The translations under genes and the position numbers were made by a program. A stretch of DNA of 64,000 nucleotides from Paraphaeosphaeria minitans (taxonomy: Eukaryota; Ascomycota; Dothideomycetes; Pleosporales; Didymosphaeriaceae). The stretch spans positions 434,001-498,000 of the forward strand of contig WJXW01000001.1 in assembly GCA_015832175.1 (NCBI GenBank), written 5' to 3'. Below, in pieces: positions 26,225 to 36,264 of this stretch. The notes under the pieces were generated by a model. It had not been told where the DNA came from. It did no database searches and saw only the letters and a list, made by a program, of their open reading frames with translations. The stretch's first letter is position 1; each line of letters begins with the position of its first letter.

Positions 26225-27200
26225 TTAGTATAAACTAGTTAATTCTAGATTAGGTTCTTTTAGATTTTTCACTAGTTTTAGCACTATAGGTAGGGGTAGA
26301 TCTTTTGGTTTATTCCCCTCCTTATTATACTTTGTAAGTATTTTCTTTGTAAAGGATTGTTGCGAAATTTTAATTGTATTTAGTTCCCTATTCCTTATAA
26401 TTTCTACACCTAGGAATTCTTTTATCTCTCCTAAATTAGAGACTTCTAGGGTAGATGAAATAGTTAGTTCCTTATATAGGCTTTTAACTAGGTCTATAGT
26501 TTTGGCGAATACTAGTATATCGTCCACATGTGTAGCCAATATAATAGGCTTTTCTTGGTGAACAAAGATCGAATTTTCACTTACTAGGTTTTTAAAACCT
26601 AGTTTTACTAGTATATTTGTAAGGTGAATTTGCTATTGCCTAGCAGCCTGTTTTAAGCTATATAGTGCCTTATTTAGTTTTAGAGACACTTAGTTATAGT
26701 TTTGGCTTTTAATTATAGAACTAACTAGATCTTTGTCTAGTTTTGTAGGGCTATTTTCTAGGGTAAAGCTTTCTAGACCTTAAGGTAAATCTAGATAGAC
26801 TTCTTCCTCTAGATAGGCGTTAGGAAAAGCCTGTTTTATATCCTACGTATAAATTTCCCAGTTTAAACTAGAAAAATAGGATAATAGAAGCTTTATAAGA
26901 CTAGGTTTAGAGGTAGTAGTAAAGGTTTCTTTATAATTAATTCCATACTTTTGTAGGAATCCTTTAGCTACGTATCTAGCCTTGTATTTGTTTATAGAGC
27001 CGTCTAGGTGATATTTCCTAGTTAAAACCCATCTACCCTTAATAATTGGTTTATTAGGTTTAATAACTAGGTCCTAAGTTTTGTTTTATATTAGATTTTC
27101 TACCTCTAATTTCATAGCTTTTAGGTAGAAATCTTTATTAGGATTAGTTAGAACTTCTTTATAGTTCTTTGGCTCTTCTATACTAGTAACTAGTATATTT
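26225..27200 (-). pseudogene. Inner Copia reverse transcriptase fragment
   Basis: The frame 26225-26539 begins THVDDILVFAK, the Copia catalytic box (usually YVDD; here His precedes VDD), then GEIKEFLGVEI and the palm/thumb helices. Upstream to about 27,200 (higher coordinates, N-terminal side) reverse transcriptase homology continues with several stops at Trp/Gln codons. Both catalytic Asp codons are intact here, unlike the two Gypsy copies in this window. Confidence 0.85.
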
Positions 27201-27299
27201 TCTTCTACTAGTTCTTTATAAAGGTTTTTCCAACTTATATTAGTAGTTTTAGGAATTGATTCTTTATTCCTATTTATAACTACTTTAGGGCTAGAGTCC

Positions 27300-28270
27300 T
27301 GTTAAGCCTTAGGAATATTATTTTCCTTATTAGGCTCTATTTCTCTACTAGACTCTATAGGCTCTAGTTTATTATAGATCTCTATTACCCTTCCCTGATT
27401 ATTTGGCTTATAGAAGTAGCCTTCTAGTACCTTACAATCTCTAGCATATACTATTTTATTTTTGCTAGGATTAAATAACTGGTACTGGTTAGAGTTATAA
27501 CCTATTAGATAGTAGGGAGTAGCCCTAGCGTCTAGTTACTTAATAAGACTACTAGGCTCTTTATAATAAGTTAGGGAACCCCAAATCTTTAGGTTTTCTA
27601 TATTAGGTACTTTATTATACCTTTGGAAGAATAGTGTTTTATAGTCTATAGAACTATTAGGAGTTCTATTATATAGGTAGACTGCAGTTAATAGAGCTTC
27701 TCCCTATATAACTTTAGGAAGATTCGATTGGATTAATAAGGCTCTAACTTTATTTAATAGTAGCCTATTTATTATTTCTGCACCTCCATTTTGCTTAGGT
27801 GTATAGGGGCTAGAAAAACGAACTATAATACCTGTTTCTTCTAGGTATCTTGTAAGATTTTTAGATATAAATTTGTTATCTAGTTGTAGGGCTTTAACCT
27901 TAGAAGAACTCTGTAGTTCTACTTTAGTTATAAATTGTCTTATAGCCTCTACAATATTTTCTCTACTCTTTAGGAGAGTTACTTCTAGAAACTTTGTAAA
28001 ACTATCTCTAAAAGTAATAAAGTATTTCTCCTTTTTTAGAGTTTGAGGATTTATAGGTCCCCCTATATCTATATATACTAGGTCTAAGTAATTATCTACT
28101 TTAGTAGAAGGTTCTTTATTAACCTTTTTAGTTAACTTGGCCTGAATACAAATAGGACAGGAATCTAGACTAGTTCTAGTGTTATCTAGATCTTTTTTGT
28201 CTAGTTTAATACCCTGAGCGGATTCTTTAAGGGCTAATAGGGCTTTATTATTAATATGCCCTAGTCTATT
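27300..28270 (-). pseudogene. Inner Copia integrase region (degraded)
   Basis: The minus-strand frame retains integrase-like text: an RLGHIN-like zinc-binding end near 28,250; a KFLEVTLLKS-type core near 27,980; and near 27,700-27,850 a conserved NGGAE-type segment (plus-strand TTCTGCACCTCCATTTTG). Scattered TAG/TAA codons interrupt it. The assignment rests on order and partial motifs. Confidence 0.65.
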
Positions 28271-28273
28271 ATG

Positions 28274-28564
28274 CTATAGTTCCACAGAGTTGTTATTAAT
28301 AACTATTTTCTCTGTAGAATTAACCTCTTCTTCTCTAGGATTAATTTTCCTAGGAGATAAAGTATTTAGTATTTTACTAGAGGTTTTAAAGTCTATTTTA
28401 GAACTTATAGCTTTAAAGACTATAACACCTTCTTTATATTCTCCTTTTATAAGGATATTTCTACTAGAGGATATAACCTCACAGCCTAATCTAGTAAAAT
28501 ATAGATTTAGACCTCTTTCTGTAAGTCTATTTAGGCTTATAAGGTTAACACCTAGTTCTGGCAC
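28274..28564 (-). pseudogene. Inner Copia gag-pre-integrase segment
   Basis: An open stretch of 96 codons. It starts MPELGVNLISLNRLTERGLN, which is the linker between protease and integrase in Copia polyproteins (pattern P-x-L-x-x-N-L-I-S-L-x-x-L). It ends just before the integrase zinc-binding region. The plus-strand frame over the same bases is a shadow. Confidence 0.8.
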
Positions 28565-28714
28565 AAATAAAACCTTACTTAAGGTTACTTTCTTACTTGT
28601 TTTAGTAAATAGGAGTTCTATATTTCCAACCCCTTTTGCTACTATAGAGCTATCAGAATTTCCCCATTTAATAGAGATATCTGTAGGTTCTAAAGTAGTA
28701 AATAACTCTTTTAT

Positions 28715-29659
28715 TTAACAAGTATGTATAGTTGCGCCAGAATCTAGTATAAAGTCTATTTCTTTAGACTTATTTTTAGGTTTTTTAGTAGTAAGAATAT
28801 TCTCTCCATCTTTTTCTTTTAGAAGAGTATTATTACTACTTTCTTTATTAAACTTTCCCTTTCTAGCCTTATAGTTTTTAGGCTTTTTATTAGGGAATTT
28901 AACCCAGCAATTAGACTCTATATGTCCCTCTTTACTACAGTAGGAACAAAGGTCTTTTTTACTATTTCCTCTAGTAGGCATAGACATTTCTATATCTTCT
29001 TTATCTTCTCTAGAGTTATTATTATTTACTCTAGGAAGTAGATTACTATTAGTAGAGCCTTTTCTTATAGAACTTAGTCTCCTAGATTTGTTAAGGAGCT
29101 AGCTTACTATAAAATCTAAATCTAGGTCTTCTTCCTTTTTATTGTTTATCCTAATAGATTAAGTAATAACTGCAATAATGTACTTATAATCCCTACTATT
29201 TAGATTGTTTAGAAGTAGGGCTACTAGGAATTTTTTAGGAAGATTAATAGACTTAGCCTCTAGATTATTTACTAGCCTCTTAAAGCTATTAACGTAGCTT
29301 TCTAGATTATTTTTATAGCTAGTTAAAGTAGTGTTAATAAGGTTTTTACTTAGTATAAATTCACTACTAAATCCCTTTAGCTTATAAAGTTCTTTTAACT
29401 TATTCTAAAGTATATAGGGATTTGTTATAAACCTAGTTTATACTAGAGGGCTATCTTCTAAGGAAAGTTTTAAAATACTAGTAGCTTTAGAAGCTTTTTC
29501 CTATAGAACAGCTTATTGTTCTAGAGTTAGGTCTTGAATATTACTAGACATAACCTCTAGACAACCCTCTTTAATAAGGTAGGCCTCTATTCTAATAGAC
29601 CAAATTTTGTAGTTCTTAGAACCACTTAACTTAGGGATTTTAAATAGAGAGTCTCCCAT
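28715..29659 (-). pseudogene. Inner Copia gag with intact zinc knuckle and protease start
   Basis: The start codon at 29659 gives MGDSLFKIPKLSGSKNYKIW, the usual Copia gag opening with its Trp intact. A few stops at former Trp/Gln codons follow (for example near 29,520). Near 28,930 the knuckle CSYCSKEGHIESNC has all four zinc ligands. It is followed by FILDSGATIHTC, the aspartic protease active site, near 28,720-28,750. Gag forms the particle and the protease processes it. The intact ligands contrast with the Tyr-substituted knuckles of the other elements. Confidence 0.85.
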
Positions 29660-30792
29660 TTTATCTAGTCTTATTATATATGGACTAGTAGGGTAAGTAC
29701 TTCTCTAACTTCTAGATCTTAATAAGATTCTAGGTTAAAATATGGGTTTAATTGCCTTATACTTCTTAATTTAGAAGTTTTAGGTCTTATAGGGGTTTAA
29801 TTGCCTTATACTTCTAGTTTACTTTTTAGAAGTTATAGGACTTATAGGCTTCTAGATTAAACCTTTTTTTTTTAGGTATCTAGAATTAAACCTAAAATGC
29901 CTTCTTCTCTTTAATTCTTAGGAGATCTAGGTCTTTTGTCTAGAGATATATAACTTTTCTCTAAACAATCCCTTAATAATCTTCTACTAGATAGAAAGCC
30001 TATAATAATAGGTCTTATAACTTCTAGAGAATAATCCCTAAGTTCCCTTTTTACCTTTTATAAGGATAACCTTTTCTATCTCTTAATAATAGAGAATAGC
30101 CCTAGGTTTTTTAGGTAAAAAATGCCTTCCTAGGCGTAAATAGGTTCTACTTTTTAGCAGTAAAACTAGCTTAGGCCAGGCTCTACTAGATTTCCCTTAT
30201 CTAGAAGAGGCTATATAGTAGGGACTATCCTAGGTAACTGTTTTCTACGGAGTTTCTAGAATAATTTAATCCTACTACTACCTTCCTAATACTAGTTAAA
30301 CGGCCTAGTTTTGTATACCTTTAGTTCTAGGAGAAATCACTCTTGCATAGACTTTACTCCTAGTTCACCTTATTACTCCTCTATTACTAGAGGTAAGGCA
30401 GGCAGGGATAGCTAGGATAGAACCTTAGAGAATACTAGCCTAACTTATAAAGTAATAGGCCTATTCTCTTTACCCTTTACTAGATAGATAACTATAACTA
30501 GGCAAACTAGGCTAGGCTAAAACGCTTATATAAGCCTCCTAACTCTATATCTCCTAGAGAGGTAGGAAATAGTTCTTTCTAATAAAGTATATTTCTAGAG
30601 AGAGATAGTCTCTAGAATTTTATTCTAGTAAGCAATTAAACTAAAGGTTATATAACCTAAATAGTTTCTTTCTAGAAATGCCCTCTTTCCTTATAGGGTT
30701 AAAAGTTACCCTTTATAGGAAACTCTATAGTAGTTTAAACTAATAGGTAAATGCCTAAATAGTACTACTAATAGACTAATACGTAGTAGAAG

Positions 30793-30812
30793 GCTAGGCC
30801 GGGCTTATAACC
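30793..30812 (-). other. Inner Copia primer-binding site (half-tRNA type, proposed)
   Basis: Immediately inside the 5' LTR the minus strand reads GGTTATAAGCCCGGCC. Its complement GGGCTTATAACC differs by one RIP-type change (CA to TA) from GGGCTCATAACC, the anticodon stem-loop of eukaryotic initiator tRNA-Met. Drosophila copia is primed by a 5'-half initiator tRNA at the same place. The tRNA match is from memory of conserved initiator tRNA sequence. Confidence 0.6.
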
Positions 30813-31237
30813 TGTAAAGAGGAGGTAAAGACTAGAGGATAAAGGGTAACTTTCTAGACCTTTTAGTACCTTCTCTCCCCTAGTACTAGTTACCTAGAAT
30901 AGTAGAGACTAGAGTAATAGAGGGTAGATTAAACGTAGTTAAATAGAGCAATAAAACCTTAGGTATAGGCTTAGAATTGCTATCTAGGATAGAGAGTACA
31001 TATAGAAGGTAACTCTCCTTATATACATATAGTAGAGATTCTAGAGTATTCTACTTAGTAATTCTCTACTATCTATAACGTTACCTATAACGTCACCTAT
31101 AACGTCACTTTATAACGTCACCTATAACGTTACCTAGTATCCATAGGGTTATAACGTCATTATGACGTTATTATAGAAAGTTCTAGAATATAGAAAAGGT
31201 AACTCTAGGAACCTTTAAAGGTTACCTATCCCTTATA
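30813..31237 (-). repeat. Inner Copia 5' LTR
   Basis: 425 bp, aligning without gaps to 24971-25395. The differences are transitions, mostly C to T or G to A in this copy. Its TGACGTCA sites are changed to TAACGTCA or TGACGTTA, so none of the three palindromes survives. Confidence 0.92.
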
Positions 31238-31242
31238 AAATC
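31238..31242. repeat. Target-site duplication, right (AAATC)
   Basis: Second copy of the inner Copia TSD, continuous with the outer Copia RNase H reading that follows. Confidence 0.93.
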
Positions 31243-31479
31243 CCTGTACGAATGCCTTGTACGACTAGGCACTATAAATAAAAAACGCCTTATAATTAAC
31301 ATTATGTTAATTAAGAAGTCGTACGAAAAATAGGAAATTACGGAGATTAGGTGGATTAATGGTAAAGATAATCCTGTTAATACTTATATAAAAAAAGCAC
31401 CTAACTAGGCACTCTAAACACTAATCTTAACAAATAAACTACACATTACTGTTAAGGCTTTAGTAGATAGAATTAATAA

Positions 31480-32841
31480 GGACTATATAATAGAGTAACT
31501 ACTCTACTACATAATATTTCTTTTGTTATTTTACTTACTATTTTAAAAAAAAGAAAAAAAAGTTTTTTTTTCTTTTTCTATTCAACTTGCTATAACCTCG
31601 CACAGACATATTTATTTTTAGGCTATATAAGCCCTACTACTAATTTAATATTATAGTTTTATTATAAGAGAGGGAACACATCGCAGGAGATTATATAAAG
31701 ATATTAGAGAATATACTTTCTATATTAATAATTTAGATATCTTAAGACTAGGCCTACCTACCCCTTTATATAATAAAGACATTTAACCCCCCTTTTATAT
31801 ATAACACTTATAACAAGTACTATGCAACTTCTACACATAGGCGCTGCATAATTTAGACTTATAACCTAGGATTATATAATAATCTAGAAACACCTAATTA
31901 CTAGTATTAGTAGTGCTATATAAGTAAGCATAAGACTTATTTTAAACTTAGCCACGCGACTAAATAAGCACTACTTACTAATATTCCTTATATTATATAA
32001 CGCGAGCAGCCTACTACTAGAGGTTTATACTAACTAGGATTTGCACAATAATATCCTAGAAAGGCATCTAGGCCACCCTAGCCTCTTTATCCTACACCTA
32101 TTAGCATCGTACAATAAAAATAAAGATACTCTAGAAAATTTGTTATACGTCTACTACTAGGCTCTGCATAAAGGCCCTTATACTAGGCGAACTAGTGGGG
32201 AGGTTAATCTAGATACGCGATCTAGTCTAGCCTATAATAACTAGCATAAAGATACTAGTAATAAGGGCACTAGCGCCTAATAGACTAATAGCGTTATTAG
32301 CTATTATATAATAGTAAGTATGTGTGTATATATATGTATATATCTTATTAAAAATTAGTATTATATAAAAAAGCTATATATATTTACTAGTAATAGAGTA
32401 CTAGCTACTAGACACTAGAATATTAAAAAGAACAAGGTAAGAAGGGAGGAAGGTATATATATATTAAAGTAGGATAAAAGAGAGAGGGTTTAGGGGAGTT
32501 AGGAGACATCCTTTTATACCTACTTATTAAGACCTAGCGCTAAGCATTATATTACTTAACACCCTACTTTCTATTTACGTATAAGGCACATGCCTAGAAA
32601 AAGCTTTATTATATAATGTAGCTCTGCTACTATATAAGAGGGTAGGGTAAGAACTAAGCAGGTTAGCTGTCACTACCTATTTATATAAGAGTAGGTGCAA
32701 ATAGGACCTCTACTACACAGTAACACTGCACCTACCCTATAACCTATTCTAATAGGGGAAGGCCAACTATATAGATAGAGAAGGACAGGAAAAGGAAGTA
32801 AATAATAGATATAGGCTATTGCATAAAAGAAAAGTTACTAG
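31480..32841 (+). other. Outer Copia 3' region, no clear coding content
   Basis: Between the end of RNase H (about 31,470) and the LTR at 32842 I see no open frame or domain. A run of A followed by a run of T at about 31,543-31,580 could fold into a hairpin. An AT microsatellite-like stretch lies at about 32,310-32,345. Confidence 0.5.
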
Positions 32842-33079
32842 TGTCTATATAGTTTATCGTATAAGTAGCACTAGGTAAAGTAGGGGCCTGCCTACCTATA
32901 GGGACCCGCACAAGGACTCACTACTTAGGTTAGCGCTAAGAGGTAGAGACTTTATAAAGCCCTTAGTGCCCCTTTGTATAGTAGACTAGACGTAATTAAT
33001 TAAACCTACTTCTTACCCTTTGTATAATAGTATACTATTAACCCTTAAATACTTAATTATAGATTAAGCCAAACCAACA
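32842..33079 (+). repeat. Outer Copia 3' LTR
   Basis: 238 bp, near-identical to 19654-19891, ending CCAACA. GTAAG at 33080-33084 follows as the second target-site copy. Confidence 0.92.
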
Positions 33080-33084
33080 GTAAG
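33080..33084. repeat. Target-site duplication, right (GTAAG)
   Basis: Matches 19649-19653. One copy belongs to the pre-insertion gag of the older Gypsy relic. Confidence 0.9.
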
Positions 33085-34107
33085 TGTATATACCTATATT
33101 CTAGTGTTACTAGAAGATATAGTTAAGTATCTAGTTTAGGCGCTACTTACCCGCCTCTCTACTAGCTTAGGGCTAGGTTAAGGTTACCGCTACTATAGGA
33201 GTTATATAGACGTCGCTATTACTATCCTTAGGAGGGGGCTAGCTACCCTTATAAGAGGTAGCTTAAATAGTAAGCTTGTTTTTTAGGGCCTCTATTTTAA
33301 GGTCTACTATAATTTATAAAAACCTAGTAATAGCCGCGTTATAGTCCCTTTTAGGAATATTATAGTTAAAGGTAACTATATAGATATTACACTAGATTAC
33401 TTAGTGTAACTTATATAGTTTTTTAGTATTACTTTACTAGCTACTACTTACCTCTACTAAGGTTTATTTAAAGTAAACGTAAAAATTAGAGAAACTCTCT
33501 TTAGAGTTTTACCTAATTATATTAAGGCGTGCTTTAGCTTTTTACTAGGCGTGTTTATTAGTGTATATAAAGGTAAAGTACTATATAAACGTCTATAGGT
33601 TAAACTAGCTATTCGCCCCCCTAGCTTAGTAGAAGCCACTACTGTGTCCTAAGGACTATTATCTAGGTAGTCTTATATTAGTGCCTTTTTTTTTTAGGGC
33701 GAGCTAATAAAATTGCTTATTAGTCTAGAGCTTATAGTCTATTATAACCTTCTAGGCCCTAAACTAGGCCTTTAAGTCTTTAAACTTAGTTAGGTTTAAG
33801 AGTAGTTTATAGTATAGGATTAGCTAGTCTATGCTAGTAAATAGGGATCTGCCCCCTATAGTAGGAGTAGATAGGTCTAGGGTAGTGCTAGCGTAAGTCT
33901 ATTAGTATATAAAGAGCTTACGCAGCTCTTTATTCTAGAATTATAGTATTTATATAGTAAAGTAGTCTTTGTTTTTAGTAGTAATTAGGTTCTATAGTTA
34001 TTTTACTAACTTAGTAATATTAGAGGTATCTATTAGGGGATTATTTTAAACTTTATTACGTTACTATATTCCTTTAAACGACTCTTTTCTAGAAGATCTA
34101 GAATTTA
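33085..34107 (-). mobile_element. Older Gypsy relic, gag part (right half)
   Basis: Joining this stretch across the Copia insertion to 19648 and leftward restores one minus-strand frame through the gag zinc knuckle, showing both flanks are one element. The remaining 1 kb is gag-like sequence with stops at Trp/Gln codons. No LTR was recognised at its right end. Confidence 0.65.
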
Positions 34108-34384
34108 ATATTATAGGCCAGCCTTAAAGAGTAAATAGAACTATAAGTGCTAAAATATAAAGGATAAATTCTAGATATTAAGTCTCTATAGGGGGTGTAC
34201 TACTTATAAGAAGAGCTTTCTTTAGTAGGTCTACTTCTTTAGGGTAGTTTCTTTCCTTAAGATCCTTCTAAAGGCTAGGGCATAGCCCTTGCCTATCACA
34301 CCTATAGAGACTTAACATCTAGAATTTATTCTTTATATTTGGCACTTACAGTTCTATTCACTCTCTAAGGCTAGCCTATAATAT
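34108..34384. repeat. Large imperfect inverted repeat (arms about 88 bp)
   Basis: The segment 34108-34195 is repeated in reverse complement at about 34298-34384, with a loop of about 100 bp. Mismatches are mostly transitions. The outer ends are AATATTATAGG and CCTATAATATA. The size and form resemble a miniature inverted-repeat element or a foldback element. No target duplication was confirmed. Confidence 0.75.
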
Positions 34385-35714
34385 AATATATCTAACGTAT
34401 AGTAGCTTGATATAAAGGCTATTAGTCTTAATTATATTAATATAATAGTTATAAAGAGAGCACTTTTTAGGAAGAGCTATTATAATTTATAATAATTAAT
34501 ACTATTTAGTGGTAATTATTACTATTTAGTGGTAATTATTACTAATAGGGTATAAGTTATATTAAATAATTACTAAAAGTTATAATAAATAACTATTTAG
34601 TACAATTAGTGCCTAATTACGCTAGAACGTGCTAGCTAAAGGATTAAATAAAATTACTTACTATAAGAAAATATAAGTAGAGGGTTAGTCTAAAAGGCCT
34701 ATGTAGTGAAATAACTACCCCCCTACTAAGACACTAGTTACTAGCGTAGCTATATACTATACTAGCGTAAATAGTAATACTTTATTTTATTTAGATAGAA
34801 ATAGTTATAATCTAACATAAGGAGCACCTAAGTGTTAAATAAATCTATTACTTTACTCTAGGTTGTTTCTAGAGTAAAGTAGAATATTTAGGAATAAATT
34901 AGAATAAGACCCCCTAAATTACCTAGAACCTAACTTTTTTAGAGACAGTAGGACTTTTTAGGCTTACTAACGTTAGGCTCGCCACTAAGTTTAAAAAGTA
35001 AAAATAGTTAATAACGTACTCTACCTGCTAGACGCTAGTAGGACTAGGTTATGCTAATAGCAGCCTAATAATAGTAGAAGGCGTAAGGACTTACTAAATA
35101 CTTTACTCTTAGGGCGAGAGGTTTCTTAAAGGGGGATAACATTAAAATCCTAGATACCTGGCTAGGCCCTAGTATAGGGAGGACTAGTCTAATGCGGGTG
35201 GAGATTACCTAATCCATAGATATATAATTTTATTACTAATAGAGTAATCTGGCAGCGATTCGTCTATCCTACTACTAATATTATTCTTGTTCCATAGTTA
35301 AAGTTAAAGCTATATTACTTACACTTAACTCCTAATTTTCTACGTTTTACTATAGGTAATACGCTTATTATATATACTTATCTATACTTAAATAAGAAGC
35401 TTTAGTAGAGGATCTAAGTTCTAAATTTATAGTTTATAGGTGTTGCTTAGCAACGTTAGTAGGTAATAAAAATGTCCTACCCTATAGTAGAAGGAAGTAA
35501 TAAATTTAATATAATAGGCTTAATGCTTAATAAGCTAAATTACTAAAGATAATACTTTTATAAATTTATAAAGTGGAGAAGTTAAGCTTCTACTACTAAA
35601 CTTATATATCTAGGGTTAGAAGATTAGATCTAAAGAATTAAATGGGGCTAAGATTAAAGTATATAATATAAGGATATTTACTAGGGCGTAGCCTATAATA
35701 GTTATATGTTTTTC
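34385..35714. other. AT-rich degraded sequence with small repeats
   Basis: Contains two copies of ACTATTTAGTGGTAATTATT near 34,500-34,545, a perfect 13-bp stem with a 7-bp loop at 34849-34881 (TACTTTACTCTAG and its complement), and at about 35,125-35,145 a polypurine-like AAAGGGGGATAA followed by CATTAAAATCC. The last could be the start of an unclassified Gypsy LTR, by analogy with the TGTTAAG starts upstream. No gene is visible. Confidence 0.5.
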
Positions 35715-36264
35715 GAGGTTAACTGTTTAAATGTAAAGAGGTTACTATTTATTACGTGTTTTTAGTAGTTAACTATTTAAATATAAAGAGGTTACTATTT
35801 ATTATGTGTTTTTCGAGGTTAACTATTTAAATGTAAAGAGGTTACTATTTATTACGTGTTTTTAGTACTTAACTGTTTAAATATAAAGAGGTTACTATTT
35901 ATTATATGTTTTTAGAGGTTAACTATTTAAATATAAAGAGGTTACTATTTATTACGTGTTTTTAGTAGTTAACTGTTTAAATATAAAGAGATTACTATTT
36001 ATTATGTGTTTTTAGAGGTTAACTATTTAAATGTAAAGAAGTTACTGTTTATTCTGTATTTTTAGAGGTTAACTATTAAAATATAAAGAGGTTACGATTT
36101 ACTACGTGTTTTTAGTAGTGAACTGTTTAAATGCAACAAGGTTACTATTTATTACATGTTTTTAGAGGTTAACTGTTTGAATGTGAAGAGGTTACTGTTT
36201 GTCACGTGATCTTAGAGGTTGACTGTTTGAATGTGAAGAGGTTACTGTTCGTCACGTGGCCTTA
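35715..36264 (+). repeat. 50-bp minisatellite spanning the isochore border
   Basis: Eleven units in exact 50-bp register begin at 35715, 35765 and so on to 36215, followed by decaying units to about 36,400. Units starting GAGGTT and GTAGTT mostly alternate, giving a 100-bp higher-order period. Units on the left have TTAAC, TTTAAATATA and TATTTATTA; the last units have TTGAC, TTTGAATGTG and TGTTTGTCA at the same places. The series therefore passes from RIP-type to unmutated sequence. The unmutated units carry CACGTG (36203-36208, 36253-36258). Confidence 0.93.

Larger units (their letters stand above)
24971..31237 (-). mobile_element. Inner, younger Ty1/Copia element, 6.27 kb
   Basis: A minus-strand Copia with 425-bp LTRs and TSD AAATC, inserted in the RNase H of the outer Copia. 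It keeps pieces of open frame of 90-113 residues and intact key motifs, whereas its host has almost none, so it is younger or escaped some RIP. Right to left: primer-binding site at 30793-30812, gag, knuckle, protease, integrase, reverse transcriptase, RNase H, purine tract (plus-strand CACCCCCTTAACC at 25396-25408), LTR. It still carries stops at Trp/Gln codons, so it is not autonomous as read. Confidence 0.93.
19654..33079 (+). mobile_element. Outer Ty1/Copia element (split by a nested insertion)
   Basis: A plus-strand Copia with 238-bp LTRs and 5-bp TSDs. Without the nested element it would be about 7.1 kb. Domain order: gag about 20,250-21,700; CCHC-like knuckle near 21,705-21,750 (RFIYYKKEC then STNY, with Cys and His to Tyr); integrase zinc-binding region near 22,475-22,540 (RLHRYFKYP for RLHRRFGHP); integrase core about 22,690-23,330; reverse transcriptase about 23,690-24,640; RNase H about 24,700-24,965, resuming at 31243 (SLYECLVRLGT) and running to about 31,470. 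This is the Copia order (integrase before reverse transcriptase). TAG/TAA codons at Trp/Gln positions are dense throughout. Confidence 0.9.

Noticed and set aside
28290..28718. A 142-codon plus-strand frame inside the inner Copia
   Set aside because: Shadow of the minus-strand gag-pre-integrase segment, which has the family motif; this frame has none.
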